Positions 29,881-38,315 of a stretch of DNA of 64,000 nucleotides are shown here, in pieces. The position numbers were made by a program, and so were the translations under genes. The notes under the pieces were generated by a model. The model was not told the origin of the DNA and made no database searches. It was given only the letters and a program-made list of their open reading frames with translations. Within the stretch, counting starts at the first letter, position 1. The number at the start of each line of letters is the position of its first letter. Origin of the DNA: Dechloromonas sp. Dech2017 (GTDB lineage: Bacteria; Pseudomonadota; Gammaproteobacteria; Burkholderiales; Rhodocyclaceae); NCBI GenBank assembly GCA_009469585.1, contig SSXW01000019.1, positions 1-64,000 of the forward strand, given 5' to 3'.

Positions 29881-30768
29881 CAGGCTGACGGTAGCGACCA
29901 CGGCATTGCCGCGGCCAAGGTATTCGAGCGACGCGAAACTCATCATGCGGGCCATGGCGATGCCCCGCCCATTGGGGTCGAAGGCGCGGTCGGGGTCGAA
30001 TTCGAGGTACTGACGCCAGTCGAAGCCCTCGCCCTGGTCGACGATGGTGAAGCGGATGCTCTCCGGCAGCCGCTCGACGCGCACCGTGCCGTAGCGGTCG
30101 CGGAACTGGGGCAGGCGCAGGCGCCGGCCGATTTCCGCCTCCCAGTCGCCTTCCCACTTGAGCAGCGTCTTTTCCCGGTAGCTGACCCCCAGGTTGCCGT
30201 GCTCGACGGCATTGACCATCAGGTCGGACAAGCCCGGCGCCGCCACCTCGGGCACCGGGCACATGGCGGCGAGCACCGGGATCAGGCAATTGACGTCGTC
30301 CAGTGTCACGAAACGGTACTCGACGTTGCGCACCAGGCGCTGCGCCTCTTCCAGGCGGGCAGCCCGGCTGCGCAGCTGGCTGCGCCCGCGGCGGTCGTCC
30401 ATGGCGACGCGGACGATGGAAATCAGCGCCTCGGGCTCGTAGGGCTTGGTCAGGTAATAGTAGGCGCCGGCGGCCAGGCCCTCGCGCACCTGGTCGGGCG
30501 ACGAAGCGGCCGTCTGCATGATCACCGGGATCTCGGCGAAACGGCTCTCGCGCTTCATGCGGCGCAGGAACTCCATGCCGTCGAGGGACGGCATCATGCG
30601 GTCGAGGACGACCAGCGAGAAGACGCTGTCGGCCGCCTTCAGGCTGTCCCAGGCGGCCAGCGGGTCGCTGTGCAGTTCGAGCTCGATATCCTCCTGGGCG
30701 AGAAACTCCTCGATGATGTACAGGTTCAGCTGTTCGTCATCGACGACCAGGACGCGTTCCTTGCTCAT
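29875..30768 (-). CDS. Response regulator fused to an anti-sigma-type ATPase domain
   Basis: The 297-residue protein has an N-terminal receiver domain (VLVVDDEQLN; phosphoacceptor D56 in VVLDRMMPSLDG; TKPYEPE lysine) and, after a short helical linker, a C-terminal RsbW/SpoIIAB-like HATPase domain (LSDLMVNAVEHGNLGVSY N-box, IVDQGEGFDW G1-box, GRGIAMARMM G2-box). Such proteins act as phospho-controlled anti-sigma-like switches or Ser kinases, usually with a STAS partner and a PP2C phosphatase. Neither partner is beside it. It is convergent with rlpA. Confidence 0.88.
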   Translation of the reverse strand: MSKERVLVVDDEQLNLYIIEEFLAQEDIELELHSDPLAAWDSLKAADSVFSLVVLDRMMPSLDGMEFLRRMKRESRFAEIPVIMQTAASSPDQVREGLAAGAYYYLTKPYEPEALISIVRVAMDDRRGRSQLRSRAARLEEAQRLVRNVEYRFVTLDDVNCLIPVLAAMCPVPEVAAPGLSDLMVNAVEHGNLGVSYREKTLLKWEGDWEAEIGRRLRLPQFRDRYGTVRVERLPESIRFTIVDQGEGFDWRQYLEFDPDRAFDPNGRGIAMARMMSFASLEYLGRGNAVVATVSLR

Positions 30769-30885
30769 AAATCAGCTTCTTTCCATCGCTGCACGACCAC
30801 CCACTCGGCTAGGCACAGGCAGACGGTATCACAGCGTCCGCTCGGCGGTCGACACAGTCGGCCAACACTGTTGATCGGCATCGGT

Positions 30886-30926
30886 TTGACGAGGATCAAT
30901 GGCATGCCGAGGGGGCTGGCTATACT
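30886..30926 (+). promoter_or_regulatory. FNR/Anr-type promoter of ubiUVT (class II geometry)
   Basis: TTGAC-GAGG-ATCAA (30886-30899) differs from the FNR consensus TTGAT-N4-ATCAA at one base. A -10 box TATACT lies at 30921-30926. With a start about seven bases after the -10, the FNR site is centred near -40.5, the classic class II activation position. This fits the genes behind it, which make ubiquinone without oxygen. The motif and spacing are seen; regulation is inferred. Confidence 0.65.
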
Positions 30927-30954
30927 CCGCCCCTTGACCTTCCGGATGTCCGCG

Positions 30955-31962
30955 ATGACTTCCCTGCCCGATCTCGTCTGTCCGGCCGGCAGCCTGCCGG
31001 CCCTCAAGGCCGCCGTCGACAACGGGGCCGACGCCGTCTATCTCGGCTACAAGAACGACACCAATGCCCGCAACTTCGCCGGCCTCAACTTCGACGCCAG
31101 GACCATGGCCGAGGGCATCCGCTACGCCCACGCCAAGGGCCGCGAGGTGCTGATGGCGATCAACACCTTCCCCCAGGCCGGCCGCGTCGCCGACTGGCAG
31201 AAGGCGGTGGACGGCGCCGTCGACCAGGGCGTGGACGCCATCATCCTGGCCGACGTCGGCCTGCTCGACTACGCCCGCAACCGTTACCCGCAGCAGCGCC
31301 TGCACCTCTCGGTGCAAGGCTCGGCGACCAGCTACGAGGCGATCAATTTCTGCCAGCGCGAATTCGGCGTGCGCCGCGCCGTGCTGCCGCGCGTGCTGAC
31401 CCTGGCCCAGGTCGAGCATGTGATCAGGAACACCAGCGTCGAAATCGAGGTCTTCGGTTTCGGCAGCCTGTGCGTGATGAACGAGGGCCGCTGCTGGCTG
31501 TCGTCCTACGCCTGCGGCGAATCGCCGAACACCGTCGGTGCCTGCTCGCCGGCCAAGTACGTCAAGTGGGACAAGCAGCCGGGCGCCATGGAAACCCGGC
31601 TCAACGGCATCCTCATCGACCGCTTCGGCGACGACGAGCCGGCCGGCTACCCGACGCTGTGCAAGGGCCGTTTCGACGTGCAGGGCGAAACCTATTACGC
31701 GCTGGAAGAGCCGACCAGCCTCAACGTGCTGGAAATCCTGCCTGACATCATCAAGATCGGCGTCCGCGCCATCAAGGTCGAAGGCCGCCAGCGCAGCCCG
31801 GCCTACGTCACCCAGGTGACGCGCACCTTGCGCGCCGCGCTCGACGCCGCCGCCTCGACCACCGAACGCTTCCACGTCAAGCCGGCCTGGCAGGCCGATC
31901 TGGCCAAGGTCTCCGAAGGCAGCCAGGCGACGCTGGGCGCCTACAACCGGCCGTGGAGATAA
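30955..31962 (+). CDS. ubiU: Ubiquinone anaerobic hydroxylation protein UbiU
   Basis: UbiU is a U32-peptidase-like [4Fe-4S] protein that, with UbiV, hydroxylates the ubiquinone ring without oxygen using prephenate. The 335-residue protein begins [21 protein letters not shown] and has cysteines C173, C180, C197 and C236, with exactly the spacing of the cluster ligands known in E. coli UbiU. I used the ATG starting MTSLP; an ATG three codons earlier is possible. It is the first gene of ubiU-ubiV-ubiT. Confidence 0.95.
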   Translation: MTSLPDLVCPAGSLPALKAAVDNGADAVYLGYKNDTNARNFAGLNFDARTMAEGIRYAHAKGREVLMAINTFPQAGRVADWQKAVDGAVDQGVDAIILADVGLLDYARNRYPQQRLHLSVQGSATSYEAINFCQREFGVRRAVLPRVLTLAQVEHVIRNTSVEIEVFGFGSLCVMNEGRCWLSSYACGESPNTVGACSPAKYVKWDKQPGAMETRLNGILIDRFGDDEPAGYPTLCKGRFDVQGETYYALEEPTSLNVLEILPDIIKIGVRAIKVEGRQRSPAYVTQVTRTLRAALDAAASTTERFHVKPAWQADLAKVSEGSQATLGAYNRPWR

Positions 31963-31964
31963 AG

Positions 31965-32867
31965 ATGAAGCTGTCGCTCGGACCCCTGCTCTATTTCTGG
32001 CCCAAGGCCGAGGTCATGGAGTTCTACGCCGAAATGGCGCAGAACCCGGCGCTCGACATCATCTACGTCGGCGAAGTCGTCTGTTCGCGCCGCCAGCAGC
32101 TGCGCACCGCCGACTGGATCGGCCTGGCCCGCGACCTGAGCGATGCCGGCAAAGAGGTCGTCATCTCGGCCCAGGCCCTGCTCGAATCGGAAAGCGACCT
32201 CAAGGCGCTCCGCCGCCTGATTGACGAAGCTGGCTGCATGGTCGAATGCAACGACCTCGGCGCCGTCAATCTGGTTGGCGGCCGCGCTTTCGTAGGCGGC
32301 CCCCACCTCAACATCTACAACGAGGCAACCCTGGCCTCCTTCGCCCGCTTCGGCCTGCAGCGCTGGGTGCCGCCGCTCGAGGCACCGCGTTCGCTGATCG
32401 ACACCCTGCACCGCAGCCGGCCGGCCGGCGTCGAGACCGAGGTCTTCGCCTTCGGCAAGCTGCCGCTCGCCTTCTCGGCGCGCTGCTTCACGGCCCGCCA
32501 CTACGGCCTGAACAAGGACGACTGCCAGTTCAAGTGCCTCGACCACAGCGAAGGGCTGACGCTGAAGACGCGCGAAGGCCAGGACTTCCTGACCATCAAC
32601 GGCATCCAGACGATGTCGGCGCAGAGCTACAACCTGCTGCACGAAATGCCCGACATGCGGCAGATGGGCATCGACATCGTGCGTATCAGCCCGCAGCAGG
32701 AACACCTCGGCGACATCTTCGCCGCCTTCGACGCCGCCCGCCACGGCCGGCCGGTCGACGTAGACAGCAGTCGCTGGAGCAGCAGCGGACTGGTCGACGG
32801 CTACTGGTTCGGCGACGCCGGCATCGTCCAGCGCCACACTCAAGCGCTGGCCCAACTCGGAGCATGA
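31965..32867 (+). CDS. ubiV: Ubiquinone anaerobic hydroxylation protein UbiV
   Basis: UbiV is the partner of UbiU, forming a heterodimer with its own [4Fe-4S] cluster. The 300-residue protein has C40, C174, C187 and C191, the C-13-C-4-C spacing matching the E. coli ligands, and the U32 fold motifs [12 protein letters not shown] and [10 protein letters not shown]. The start ATG lies two bases after the ubiU stop, with GGAG six bases ahead; the GTG four codons upstream is less likely. It overlaps ubiT by four bases. Confidence 0.95.
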   Translation: MKLSLGPLLYFWPKAEVMEFYAEMAQNPALDIIYVGEVVCSRRQQLRTADWIGLARDLSDAGKEVVISAQALLESESDLKALRRLIDEAGCMVECNDLGAVNLVGGRAFVGGPHLNIYNEATLASFARFGLQRWVPPLEAPRSLIDTLHRSRPAGVETEVFAFGKLPLAFSARCFTARHYGLNKDDCQFKCLDHSEGLTLKTREGQDFLTINGIQTMSAQSYNLLHEMPDMRQMGIDIVRISPQQEHLGDIFAAFDAARHGRPVDVDSSRWSSSGLVDGYWFGDAGIVQRHTQALAQLGA

Positions 32868-33322
32868 TCATGACCGGCACCCTGACCATCCCCAAATTCC
32901 GCCTGCCGCCGCTGGTTTCAGCGATCGGCCGCAAGCTGCCGCAATGGCCGCACGCGCTGGTTCTCGTCGCCGGTCTCAATGCCGCGCTGAAAATGAAGCT
33001 GCTGCCGGAAAGCGAACTGGCCCTGCTCGAAGACAAGCTGTTCCGCGTCCGCGTCCTCGATACCGGTGGCGAAGCGACCTACACCTACCGCGGCGGGCTG
33101 TTCCGGCCGGTGTTCAACGCCCAACGGCAAGCCGACCTCGCCTTCGCCGCCAACCTGTCGGCCTACCTGCAACTGCTCGCCCGCCAGGAAGACCCGGACA
33201 CGCTGTTCTTCAAGCGCGAACTGGAAATCACCGGCGACACCGAACTCGGCCTGATCGTCAAGAACATGCTTGACGCCGTCGAGTGGCCCAGTCTGCGCCA
33301 ATTGCCACTGCTTCGCCGGTAA
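32864..33322 (+). CDS. ubiT: Ubiquinone anaerobic biosynthesis accessory factor UbiT
   Basis: UbiT is an SCP2-domain lipid-binding protein that serves the anaerobic ubiquinone pathway as UbiJ serves the aerobic one. The 152-residue protein has the SCP2 pattern: a helical first third, [17 protein letters not shown], then [20 protein letters not shown] and [18 protein letters not shown]. Its overlap with ubiV and the shared FNR-type promoter tie the three genes together. Downstream is a short hairpin followed by a dispersed-element copy. Confidence 0.93.
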   Translation: MIMTGTLTIPKFRLPPLVSAIGRKLPQWPHALVLVAGLNAALKMKLLPESELALLEDKLFRVRVLDTGGEATYTYRGGLFRPVFNAQRQADLAFAANLSAYLQLLARQEDPDTLFFKRELEITGDTELGLIVKNMLDAVEWPSLRQLPLLRR

Positions 33323-33329
33323 ACGTGAC

Positions 33330-33358
33330 GAAAGGCCGCCACCGCAGCCTTTCGATTT
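33330..33358 (+). terminator. Hairpin with short T-run after ubiT
   Basis: GAAAGGC and GCCTTTC (33330-33336, 33347-33353) form a stem followed by GATTTT. The T-rich tail is the A-tract end of the adjacent dispersed element, so the element may contribute to termination. Confidence 0.45.
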
Positions 33359-33387
33359 TGGGCGAATTTTCCGGTCGACCGTAGCGG
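33350..33387 (-). repeat. Dispersed GCGGTCRAC element, copy 8 (intergenic, after ubiT)
   Basis: On the minus strand: ACGGTCGACCGG, AAAATT, CGCCC, AAAATCGAAA. It lies between ubiT and the convergent MoaD-like gene and overlaps the terminator-like hairpin. Confidence 0.8.
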
Positions 33388-33425
33388 TCAGTCAGCGTCG
33401 CTGTTCCCGGGCGTAAATCCCGACC

Positions 33426-33803
33426 TCAGTTCTCGCCCAGCGAGATGACCGGCTCCTCGCCGGCCGGCTCCGGGCTGTCGTCAGGTAGCGCCCGCGCGTT
33501 GCCGGCGGCGCAGGCGACCTGCCCGACGGCAACGATGCTGACCACTTCCTCGAGCGCCACCGGTGTCGCCAGGCCTTCGCGCTCGCGCAGGCTGACCCCG
33601 CCGATATACACGGCCAGGCCGTCGGCCAGGCCACCATCGCGGCAGAGCAGCCGGGAGCCGAGCGCCGGATAGGCATGGCCGACGGCGTTGAGCACGTCGG
33701 CGACGGTTTCGCCGCTGGCCATCACTTCGTCATGGCCGTCGGCGTAGGCGCGTAAAGCGGGCGGGATATGCACGGATACCACGGGGGATTCGGTGATCAA
33801 CAT
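33426..33803 (-). CDS. MoaD/ThiS-like ubiquitin-fold protein with C-terminal extension
   Basis: The 125-residue protein matches the beta-grasp MoaD/ThiS pattern over about residues 8-90 (VSVHIPPALRAYADG, VADVLNAVGHAYPALG, LAVYIGG, LEEVVSIVAVGQ). MoaD-type sulphur carriers end in Gly-Gly, which is adenylated. Here the fold continues for about 30 residues and the protein ends GEN. There is a single G only after QVACAAG. It may need processing, as in some archaeal and bacterial SAMP/CysO-like proteins, or it may no longer carry sulphur. An exceptionally strong ribosome site suggests high expression. Confidence 0.72.
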   Translation of the reverse strand: MLITESPVVSVHIPPALRAYADGHDEVMASGETVADVLNAVGHAYPALGSRLLCRDGGLADGLAVYIGGVSLREREGLATPVALEEVVSIVAVGQVACAAGNARALPDDSPEPAGEEPVISLGEN

Positions 33804-33808
33804 GGCAC

Positions 33809-33829
33809 ACCTCCTTTGCGGATATATCC
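33809..33829 (-). promoter_or_regulatory. Perfect Shine-Dalgarno and palindrome before the MoaD-like gene
   Basis: The minus strand has AAAGGAGGT (33809-33817), complementary to the whole 16S rRNA tail and five bases before the ATG, by far the best ribosome site in the window. Just upstream is the palindrome GGATATATCC (33820-33829), a possible operator or promoter part. Confidence 0.6.
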
Positions 33830-33857
33830 TTTTGACAGCGCCCGGAAAGGAAGTTCA

Positions 33858-33886
33858 CGAAAAACGGGAGGCCGCAGCCTCCCGTT
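33858..33886 (-). terminator. Intrinsic terminator of phaC
   Basis: On the minus strand a perfect 10-base stem (AACGGGAGGC / GCCTCCCGTT, loop of four) is followed by TTTTTCG. It lies 22 bases after the phaC stop and is the clearest Rho-independent terminator in the window. Confidence 0.88.
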
Positions 33887-33907
33887 CGCCGTCAGTCCGG
33901 GCCGGAC

Positions 33908-35746
33908 TCAGGCTTTTTTCTTCTGGGCGTCGAGGCGGAACTTGACGTAGGCGCCCGGGGCGTCCTCGAGCACCTTGAGCGCACCGTCGGCCGGCTGGCG
34001 CGCCTTGACCTTGGCCGAACCGCCGGGCAGGCCGGTCACCCACTCGTGCCAGTGGGTCCACCACGAGCCGGCATTCTGGGTCGCGCCAGCCAGGAAGTCT
34101 TCCGGGCTTTCCGGCAGGTCGCCGTCGGTCGCGTCATTGGTCCAGAAACCGTACTTGTTGGCGACCGGCGGATTGACGATGCCGGCGATGTGGCCGGAGC
34201 CGCCCAGCACGAACTTGGTCTTGCCGGTCGGCAAGCGGGCGCCCATGTAGGTGCTCTTCCACGGGGCGATGTGGTCTTCGATGGTCGAGATGAAGTAACA
34301 CGGGGTCTTCACCTTGCTGATATCGATCTTGACGCCGCCCAGGGTGACACCACCGGGCTCCCTGAGCTTGTTGTCGAGGTACATGTTGCGCAGGTAGAAG
34401 CTGTGCATCGCGGCCGGCATGCGCGTCGAGTCGGAGTTCCAGTAGAGCAGGTCGAAGGGGAAGGGATCCTTGCCCATCAGGTAGTTGTTGACCACGAAGG
34501 ACCAGATCAGGTCGTTGGCGCGCAGCATGTTGAAGGTGCCGGCCATTTCCGAACCTTCGAGGAAGCCCTTTTCGTTCATGCGCTTTTCCAGCCCGGTCAC
34601 TGCACCTTCATCGAGGAAGATGCCCAGTTCGCCCGGCTCGGAGAAATCGAGCATGGTGGTGAAGAAGGTCGCCGAGTTGGCACGCTTGTCCTTCTTGGCG
34701 GCCATGTAGGCCAGCGTGGTCATGGTCAGCGTGCCGCCCAGGCAGTAGCCGGCCAGGTTGACGCTGTCTTCGCCAGTGTGGGCGCAGACCTGGTTGATCG
34801 CCTCGAGCGAGCCTTCCAGCAGGTAGTTCTCGAAGGACTTCTTGGCCAGCTTTTCGTCCGGGTTGATCCAGGACATGATGAAGGTGGTGTGGCCCTGACT
34901 GGTCGCCCAGTTGACCATGGAGTTCTTCTCGCGCAGGTCGAGGATGTAGTACTTGTTGATCCACGGCGGCACGATCAGGAAGGGCTTCTTGTACTGGTCC
35001 GGGGTCTTCGGATCGTACTGGATGAGCTGGAACAGTTCATTCTGGAAGACAACCTTGCCCGGCGTCGTGGCGACGTTCTTGCCCATTTCGAAGGCCGAGG
35101 TGTCGGTCATCCGGATGCGCAACTGGCCGTCGCCGGATTCGACGTCGTGCAGCAGGTTGTTGAGGCCCTTGATCAGGTTCTGGCCGTGCGACTTGACGGT
35201 TTCGCGGAAGACTTCCGGATTGGTCAGCGCGAAGTTCGACGGCGACAGGGCGTCGATGTACTGGCGGGTGAAGAAGTTGACCTTCTGCTGGGTGGCTTCG
35301 TCGAGGCCCTCGGTGCCGGCGACGGTGTCATGCAGGTGGCGGGCGGTGATCAGGTAGGACTGCTTGACGAAGTCGAACAGGAAATGCTGTTCCCATTCCT
35401 CGTCGCGGAAGCGGTTGTCGCCCTTCTTGGGGCTGGCGATCGGGGCCTGGACCGGAACGCCCATCATCTTCATCGAGGTGTTCTGCCACAGCGAGAAGTA
35501 GTCCCACATCATGTTCATCTGGGTCTGGGCCATCTTGTACGGATTGGCCATCAGGCGCGCCGAGAGGTCCATGAAGGCCTTGGCCACGCCGAGCTCGTCG
35601 GACGGTGCATCGGTGCCTTCCTTGGCCTTTTTTTCCATGAACTGGGTGATCACCCTCGAGGCGCGCTGGGCCACTTCGGCGTAGGTCTTGGCCATTTCGG
35701 CCGGGTTGGGCAGGGTCATGCCCGGGTCTTCGGTCTGCTGCGACAT
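33908..35746 (-). CDS. phaC: Class I polyhydroxyalkanoate synthase PhaC
   Basis: PhaC polymerises (R)-3-hydroxyacyl-CoA, usually 3-hydroxybutyryl-CoA, into storage granules. The 612-residue protein has the class I N-terminal domain (PYKMAQTQMNMMWDY), the lipase-like box GYCLGG with nucleophile C335, and downstream GSGHIAGIVNPP carrying the catalytic His. The ATG (MSQQTEDPG) follows GGGAG; a TTG two codons earlier is less likely. It starts 16 bases after a metallo-hydrolase gene on the same strand, so the two are probably co-transcribed, and it ends at a strong terminator. Confidence 0.97.
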   Translation of the reverse strand: MSQQTEDPGMTLPNPAEMAKTYAEVAQRASRVITQFMEKKAKEGTDAPSDELGVAKAFMDLSARLMANPYKMAQTQMNMMWDYFSLWQNTSMKMMGVPVQAPIASPKKGDNRFRDEEWEQHFLFDFVKQSYLITARHLHDTVAGTEGLDEATQQKVNFFTRQYIDALSPSNFALTNPEVFRETVKSHGQNLIKGLNNLLHDVESGDGQLRIRMTDTSAFEMGKNVATTPGKVVFQNELFQLIQYDPKTPDQYKKPFLIVPPWINKYYILDLREKNSMVNWATSQGHTTFIMSWINPDEKLAKKSFENYLLEGSLEAINQVCAHTGEDSVNLAGYCLGGTLTMTTLAYMAAKKDKRANSATFFTTMLDFSEPGELGIFLDEGAVTGLEKRMNEKGFLEGSEMAGTFNMLRANDLIWSFVVNNYLMGKDPFPFDLLYWNSDSTRMPAAMHSFYLRNMYLDNKLREPGGVTLGGVKIDISKVKTPCYFISTIEDHIAPWKSTYMGARLPTGKTKFVLGGSGHIAGIVNPPVANKYGFWTNDATDGDLPESPEDFLAGATQNAGSWWTHWHEWVTGLPGGSAKVKARQPADGALKVLEDAPGAYVKFRLDAQKKKA

Positions 35747-35762
35747 CTTCAAACTCCCTCTG

Positions 35763-36803
35763 TCAGTGCGTGGCGGGTCGGTACGGCAACCGCGAATAAC
35801 GAATTATGCCGGCATTGTCGATAATGCGCGACAGTCGCCCGGCTTGGTGAAGGTAGTTCAGATGGGCGATCGCCTCGCCCATCGCGAACATGGTCTGGTG
35901 TGTATCGAGCGCCCGATTGAACAGGACATCCAGCAACTCGGCGGCGCTCTGTGGCGCTTGTTCACAACTTGTTTCCAACGCTTGCAACCGTTCCCCGTGA
36001 TGCGCATGCAAGGCCTCCACCCTTTCCGGCACGCCGTGGAACGGCAATCCGTGCGACGGCAGCACCAGGGTTTCTTGCGGAACATCCCTGGCCATCACGT
36101 CCAGCGAATCCAGATACCAGCGCAAGGCGTCGGCCTCCGGGGTCGCCGCGAACACGCTGACATTGGTGGATATTCTCGGCAAAAGCATGTCACCTGAAAT
36201 TAACACGCCGAGTTCGGCACAGTAAAGCGCCATATGCTCCGGCGCATGGCCGTGACCGACGATTATTCGCCACTTTTTGCTGTCGACCGCGACGACGTCA
36301 CCGGCCATCAATCGATCGTAGTAATCGGGCAGGGCCGGCACCGCCTTGCGGTAGCCGGAACCGCGTTTTTCGAAACGGGCCAGGTGCTCGGCGTCCAGCC
36401 CGTGCTGGCGGAATTGCTCGACCATGAAGCGCGCCCCGTGGCCGCCGACTTCGTTCCACACCACGTGCGCCGTCAGGAACTCGCTGGTGGTCATCGACAG
36501 CGGGGCGCCCGTCCTGTCCATCAGCCAGGTGGCCAGGCCCAGGTGATCGGGGTGGAAGTGAGTGACGATCAGCCGATGCACCGGTCCGTCCAGCCCGGCC
36601 AGCACCTGCTCCCACAAGGCGCGCACGCCGTCGTCGGGAAAGCCGGTGTCGACGATGACCCAGCCGGCGCCGTCCCTGAGCAGCCAGAGGTTGATATGAT
36701 CGAGCTGGAAAGGCAGCGGCATGCGCAGCCAGAAGACGCCGGGCGCCACCTCGACCGGCTGGCCGGCCGCCGGCGGATGGGCGTGGGGATAATGCAGGGT
36801 CAT
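35763..36803 (-). CDS. MBL-fold metallo-hydrolase upstream of phaC
   Basis: The 346-residue protein has the metallo-beta-lactamase metal motif THFHPDHLG, a second histidine in VGHGHAPEHM, an Asp in LISGDMLLP and a later His in LPSHGLPFHG, followed by a helical C-terminal domain. The family includes glyoxalase II-like and acyl-CoA or lactone hydrolases; the substrate is not identifiable. The operon with phaC hints at a thioester or hydroxy-acid ester. I trimmed 22 codons from the longest frame. AVDSKKWRII is encoded by an element copy. It is divergent from liuR. Confidence 0.82.
   Translation of the reverse strand: MTLHYPHAHPPAAGQPVEVAPGVFWLRMPLPFQLDHINLWLLRDGAGWVIVDTGFPDDGVRALWEQVLAGLDGPVHRLIVTHFHPDHLGLATWLMDRTGAPLSMTTSEFLTAHVVWNEVGGHGARFMVEQFRQHGLDAEHLARFEKRGSGYRKAVPALPDYYDRLMAGDVVAVDSKKWRIIVGHGHAPEHMALYCAELGVLISGDMLLPRISTNVSVFAATPEADALRWYLDSLDVMARDVPQETLVLPSHGLPFHGVPERVEALHAHHGERLQALETSCEQAPQSAAELLDVLFNRALDTHQTMFAMGEAIAHLNYLHQAGRLSRIIDNAGIIRYSRLPYRPATH
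36261..36297 (-). repeat. Dispersed GCGGTCRAC element, copy 9 (inside the MBL gene)
   Basis: On the minus strand: GCGGTCGACAGC, AAAAAGTGGCG, AATAATCG. It is sense for the gene and gives AVDSKKWRII. A moderate match. Confidence 0.5.
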
Positions 36804-36904
36804 GGGAAAATCTCGCAAGCGATGCCGGCAAATTACCATACGGTAGCGGATTGAAAAAAGCCCCGCCATCTGATTTACTGCGCCCCAGCCACCGGGAGAT
36901 CATT

Positions 36905-37297
36905 TTGAGCCAGCCGGCCACCACCTTCGCCATTTCCGACCTCGCCCGCGAATTCGGCATCACCCCGCGCACCATCCGCTTCTGGGAGGACCAGGGCATC
37001 CTGGCGCCGCAGCGCGAGGGGCAGAAGCGCATTTTCACCAGGCGCGACCGGGCCCGCCTGAAGATGGCGCTGCGCGGCAAGCGCCTCGGCCTCAGCCTGG
37101 CCGAGATCAAGGACCTGATCGGCATGTATGCGTCGACCGAGGACGAGACGCCGCAACTGCTCGAATGCCTGCGCATCATGGCCAGGCGCCGCGCGGCGCT
37201 GGAGCAGCAGCGCGAGGACATCGAGGCGATGCTGGCCGAGATCGGCCAGTTCGAAACCCTGTGCGAACAGGAACTGGCCCGGCGCGGCAAGGCCTGA
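36905..37297 (+). CDS. liuR: MerR-family regulator LiuR
   Basis: LiuR controls leucine and isovalerate breakdown genes in many proteobacteria. The 130-residue protein has the MerR winged helix (FAISDLAREFGITPRTIRFWEDQGIL) and the LiuR-type continuation (QKRIFTRRDRARLKMALRGKRLGLSLAEIKDLIGMY, shown in full length only by family pattern), then a coiled coil. I chose the TTG with GGGAG ahead of it; the upstream frame start is a TTG with no ribosome site. A near-perfect palindrome is found just before the first catabolic gene, and the enzymes expected under LiuR follow. Confidence 0.88.
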   Translation: MSQPATTFAISDLAREFGITPRTIRFWEDQGILAPQREGQKRIFTRRDRARLKMALRGKRLGLSLAEIKDLIGMYASTEDETPQLLECLRIMARRRAALEQQREDIEAMLAEIGQFETLCEQELARRGKA

Positions 37298-37307
37298 CCC
37301 GAGCGGC

Positions 37308-37769
37308 ATGACGGCCAGGAAAGCCCGGCGCCATCCGATCTTCATCGGGAGCCTGGTCATCGTCGGCCTGGCCCTGGCCTGGCACCGGCTCGGTTACCCC
37401 GACTCTTTTGACGAAGCCCGCTTCCTCCACCGCTTGTCGGTGGCCAAGGCCGACGATGCCCGAACGCTCGACCTGGCCGCACTGATGCCCGGCGACTGGG
37501 AGATGGTTTGCGAAAGCCACGGCTACGACGGGCCGCGCTATATCGAGCGCTACGGCCGCAGCTACGAGCCGGTCGGCGCTGCCCAGGATTCGGCCTGGGG
37601 CCTGATTTTCATTGCCGCCGACGGCTCCTTCACCGGCGCCGCCGGTTCGTGCCGGGTGCCCGGCCTGCTGCCGCTGGGCGGTTGCCTGGAAAGGGCGCAG
37701 GCCGTGCTGGTGCGCGCCGAAGGGGGCCGAACCGATTGCCCGGAATACGTCGCAGCCAAGCCCGGTTAA
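37308..37769 (+). CDS. Small membrane-anchored protein of unknown function
   Basis: I do not recognise this 153-residue protein. It has one N-terminal membrane helix (about 10-27, IFIGSLVIVGLALAW) and an exported domain with three or four cysteines (VCESHG, GSCRVPG, GGCLER, DCPEY) and the phrase PGDWEMVCESHGYDGPRYIE. It begins ten bases after liuR on the same strand and may be co-transcribed with it. Confidence 0.65.
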   Translation: MTARKARRHPIFIGSLVIVGLALAWHRLGYPDSFDEARFLHRLSVAKADDARTLDLAALMPGDWEMVCESHGYDGPRYIERYGRSYEPVGAAQDSAWGLIFIAADGSFTGAAGSCRVPGLLPLGGCLERAQAVLVRAEGGRTDCPEYVAAKPG

Positions 37770-37803
37770 GCGCGACGCCAAGCGACCGCGCCGAGGAAAC
37801 AAG

Positions 37804-37825
37804 TTGACGTTAACGTAAACGTCAA
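37804..37825 (+). promoter_or_regulatory. Probable LiuR operator
   Basis: A 22-base palindrome TTGACGTT-A-ACGT-A-AACGTCAA with one mismatched pair. It contains a -35 like TTGACG and is followed by TAAAAT at 37826-37831, 16 bases later. MerR regulators bind palindromes between promoter elements, and similar TTGACGT/ACGTCAA motifs are associated with LiuR in proteobacteria (recalled, not checked). Confidence 0.75.
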
Positions 37826-37850
37826 TAAAATGCGCCCAAGGAGACCCGCC

Positions 37851-38315
37851 ATGAGCATCCGCATTGCCGACCCCGATTTCGCCGCCCGCGTCCGTGCCAG
37901 TTTCGCCCTGCAGCACGCCATGGCGCTGATCCGCGCCAGCTTGCCGGTGGTCGAGGCCGGGCGCACCGAAATCCACCTGCCGCACTGGTCCGGCGTCGAG
38001 CAGCAGCACGGCTTCGTGCATGGCGGCGTGGTCGGCATGATCGCCGATTCGGCGGCCGGCTACGCGGCGATGACGACGGTGGCGGCCGAGGCCTCGGTGC
38101 TCACCGTCGAATACAAGATGAACCTGGTCGCCCCGGCCGACGGCGAGCAGCTGATCGCCCGCGGCAGGGTGGTGCGCCCGGGGCGGACGCTGATCGTCAC
38201 CCAGGCCGAGGTTTTCGCCGTGCGCGACGGCCAGGAAACGCTGTGCGCGCTGATGCAGCAAACGATCATGGCCGTGACGCGTAACGAGAAATCCCGCGGT
38301 CAACCGGAAAAATAG
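37851..38315 (+). CDS. PaaI-type hotdog-fold thioesterase
   Basis: The 154-residue protein has the hotdog acyl-CoA thioesterase pattern: [22 protein letters not shown] (loop and central helix with the catalytic Asp region), [17 protein letters not shown] and [14 protein letters not shown]. It is the first gene after the LiuR operator, so it may hydrolyse branched or unsaturated acyl-CoA side products. The ATG follows AAGGAGA. The last codons (RGQPEK) and the stop lie in a dispersed-element copy, so the original C-terminus may have been replaced. Confidence 0.85.
   Translation: MSIRIADPDFAARVRASFALQHAMALIRASLPVVEAGRTEIHLPHWSGVEQQHGFVHGGVVGMIADSAAGYAAMTTVAAEASVLTVEYKMNLVAPADGEQLIARGRVVRPGRTLIVTQAEVFAVRDGQETLCALMQQTIMAVTRNEKSRGQPEK

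Noticed and set aside
30846-30870. Element copy in the ubiU upstream region
   Set aside because: GCGGTCGAC is present, but no A-tract follows; treated as chance.
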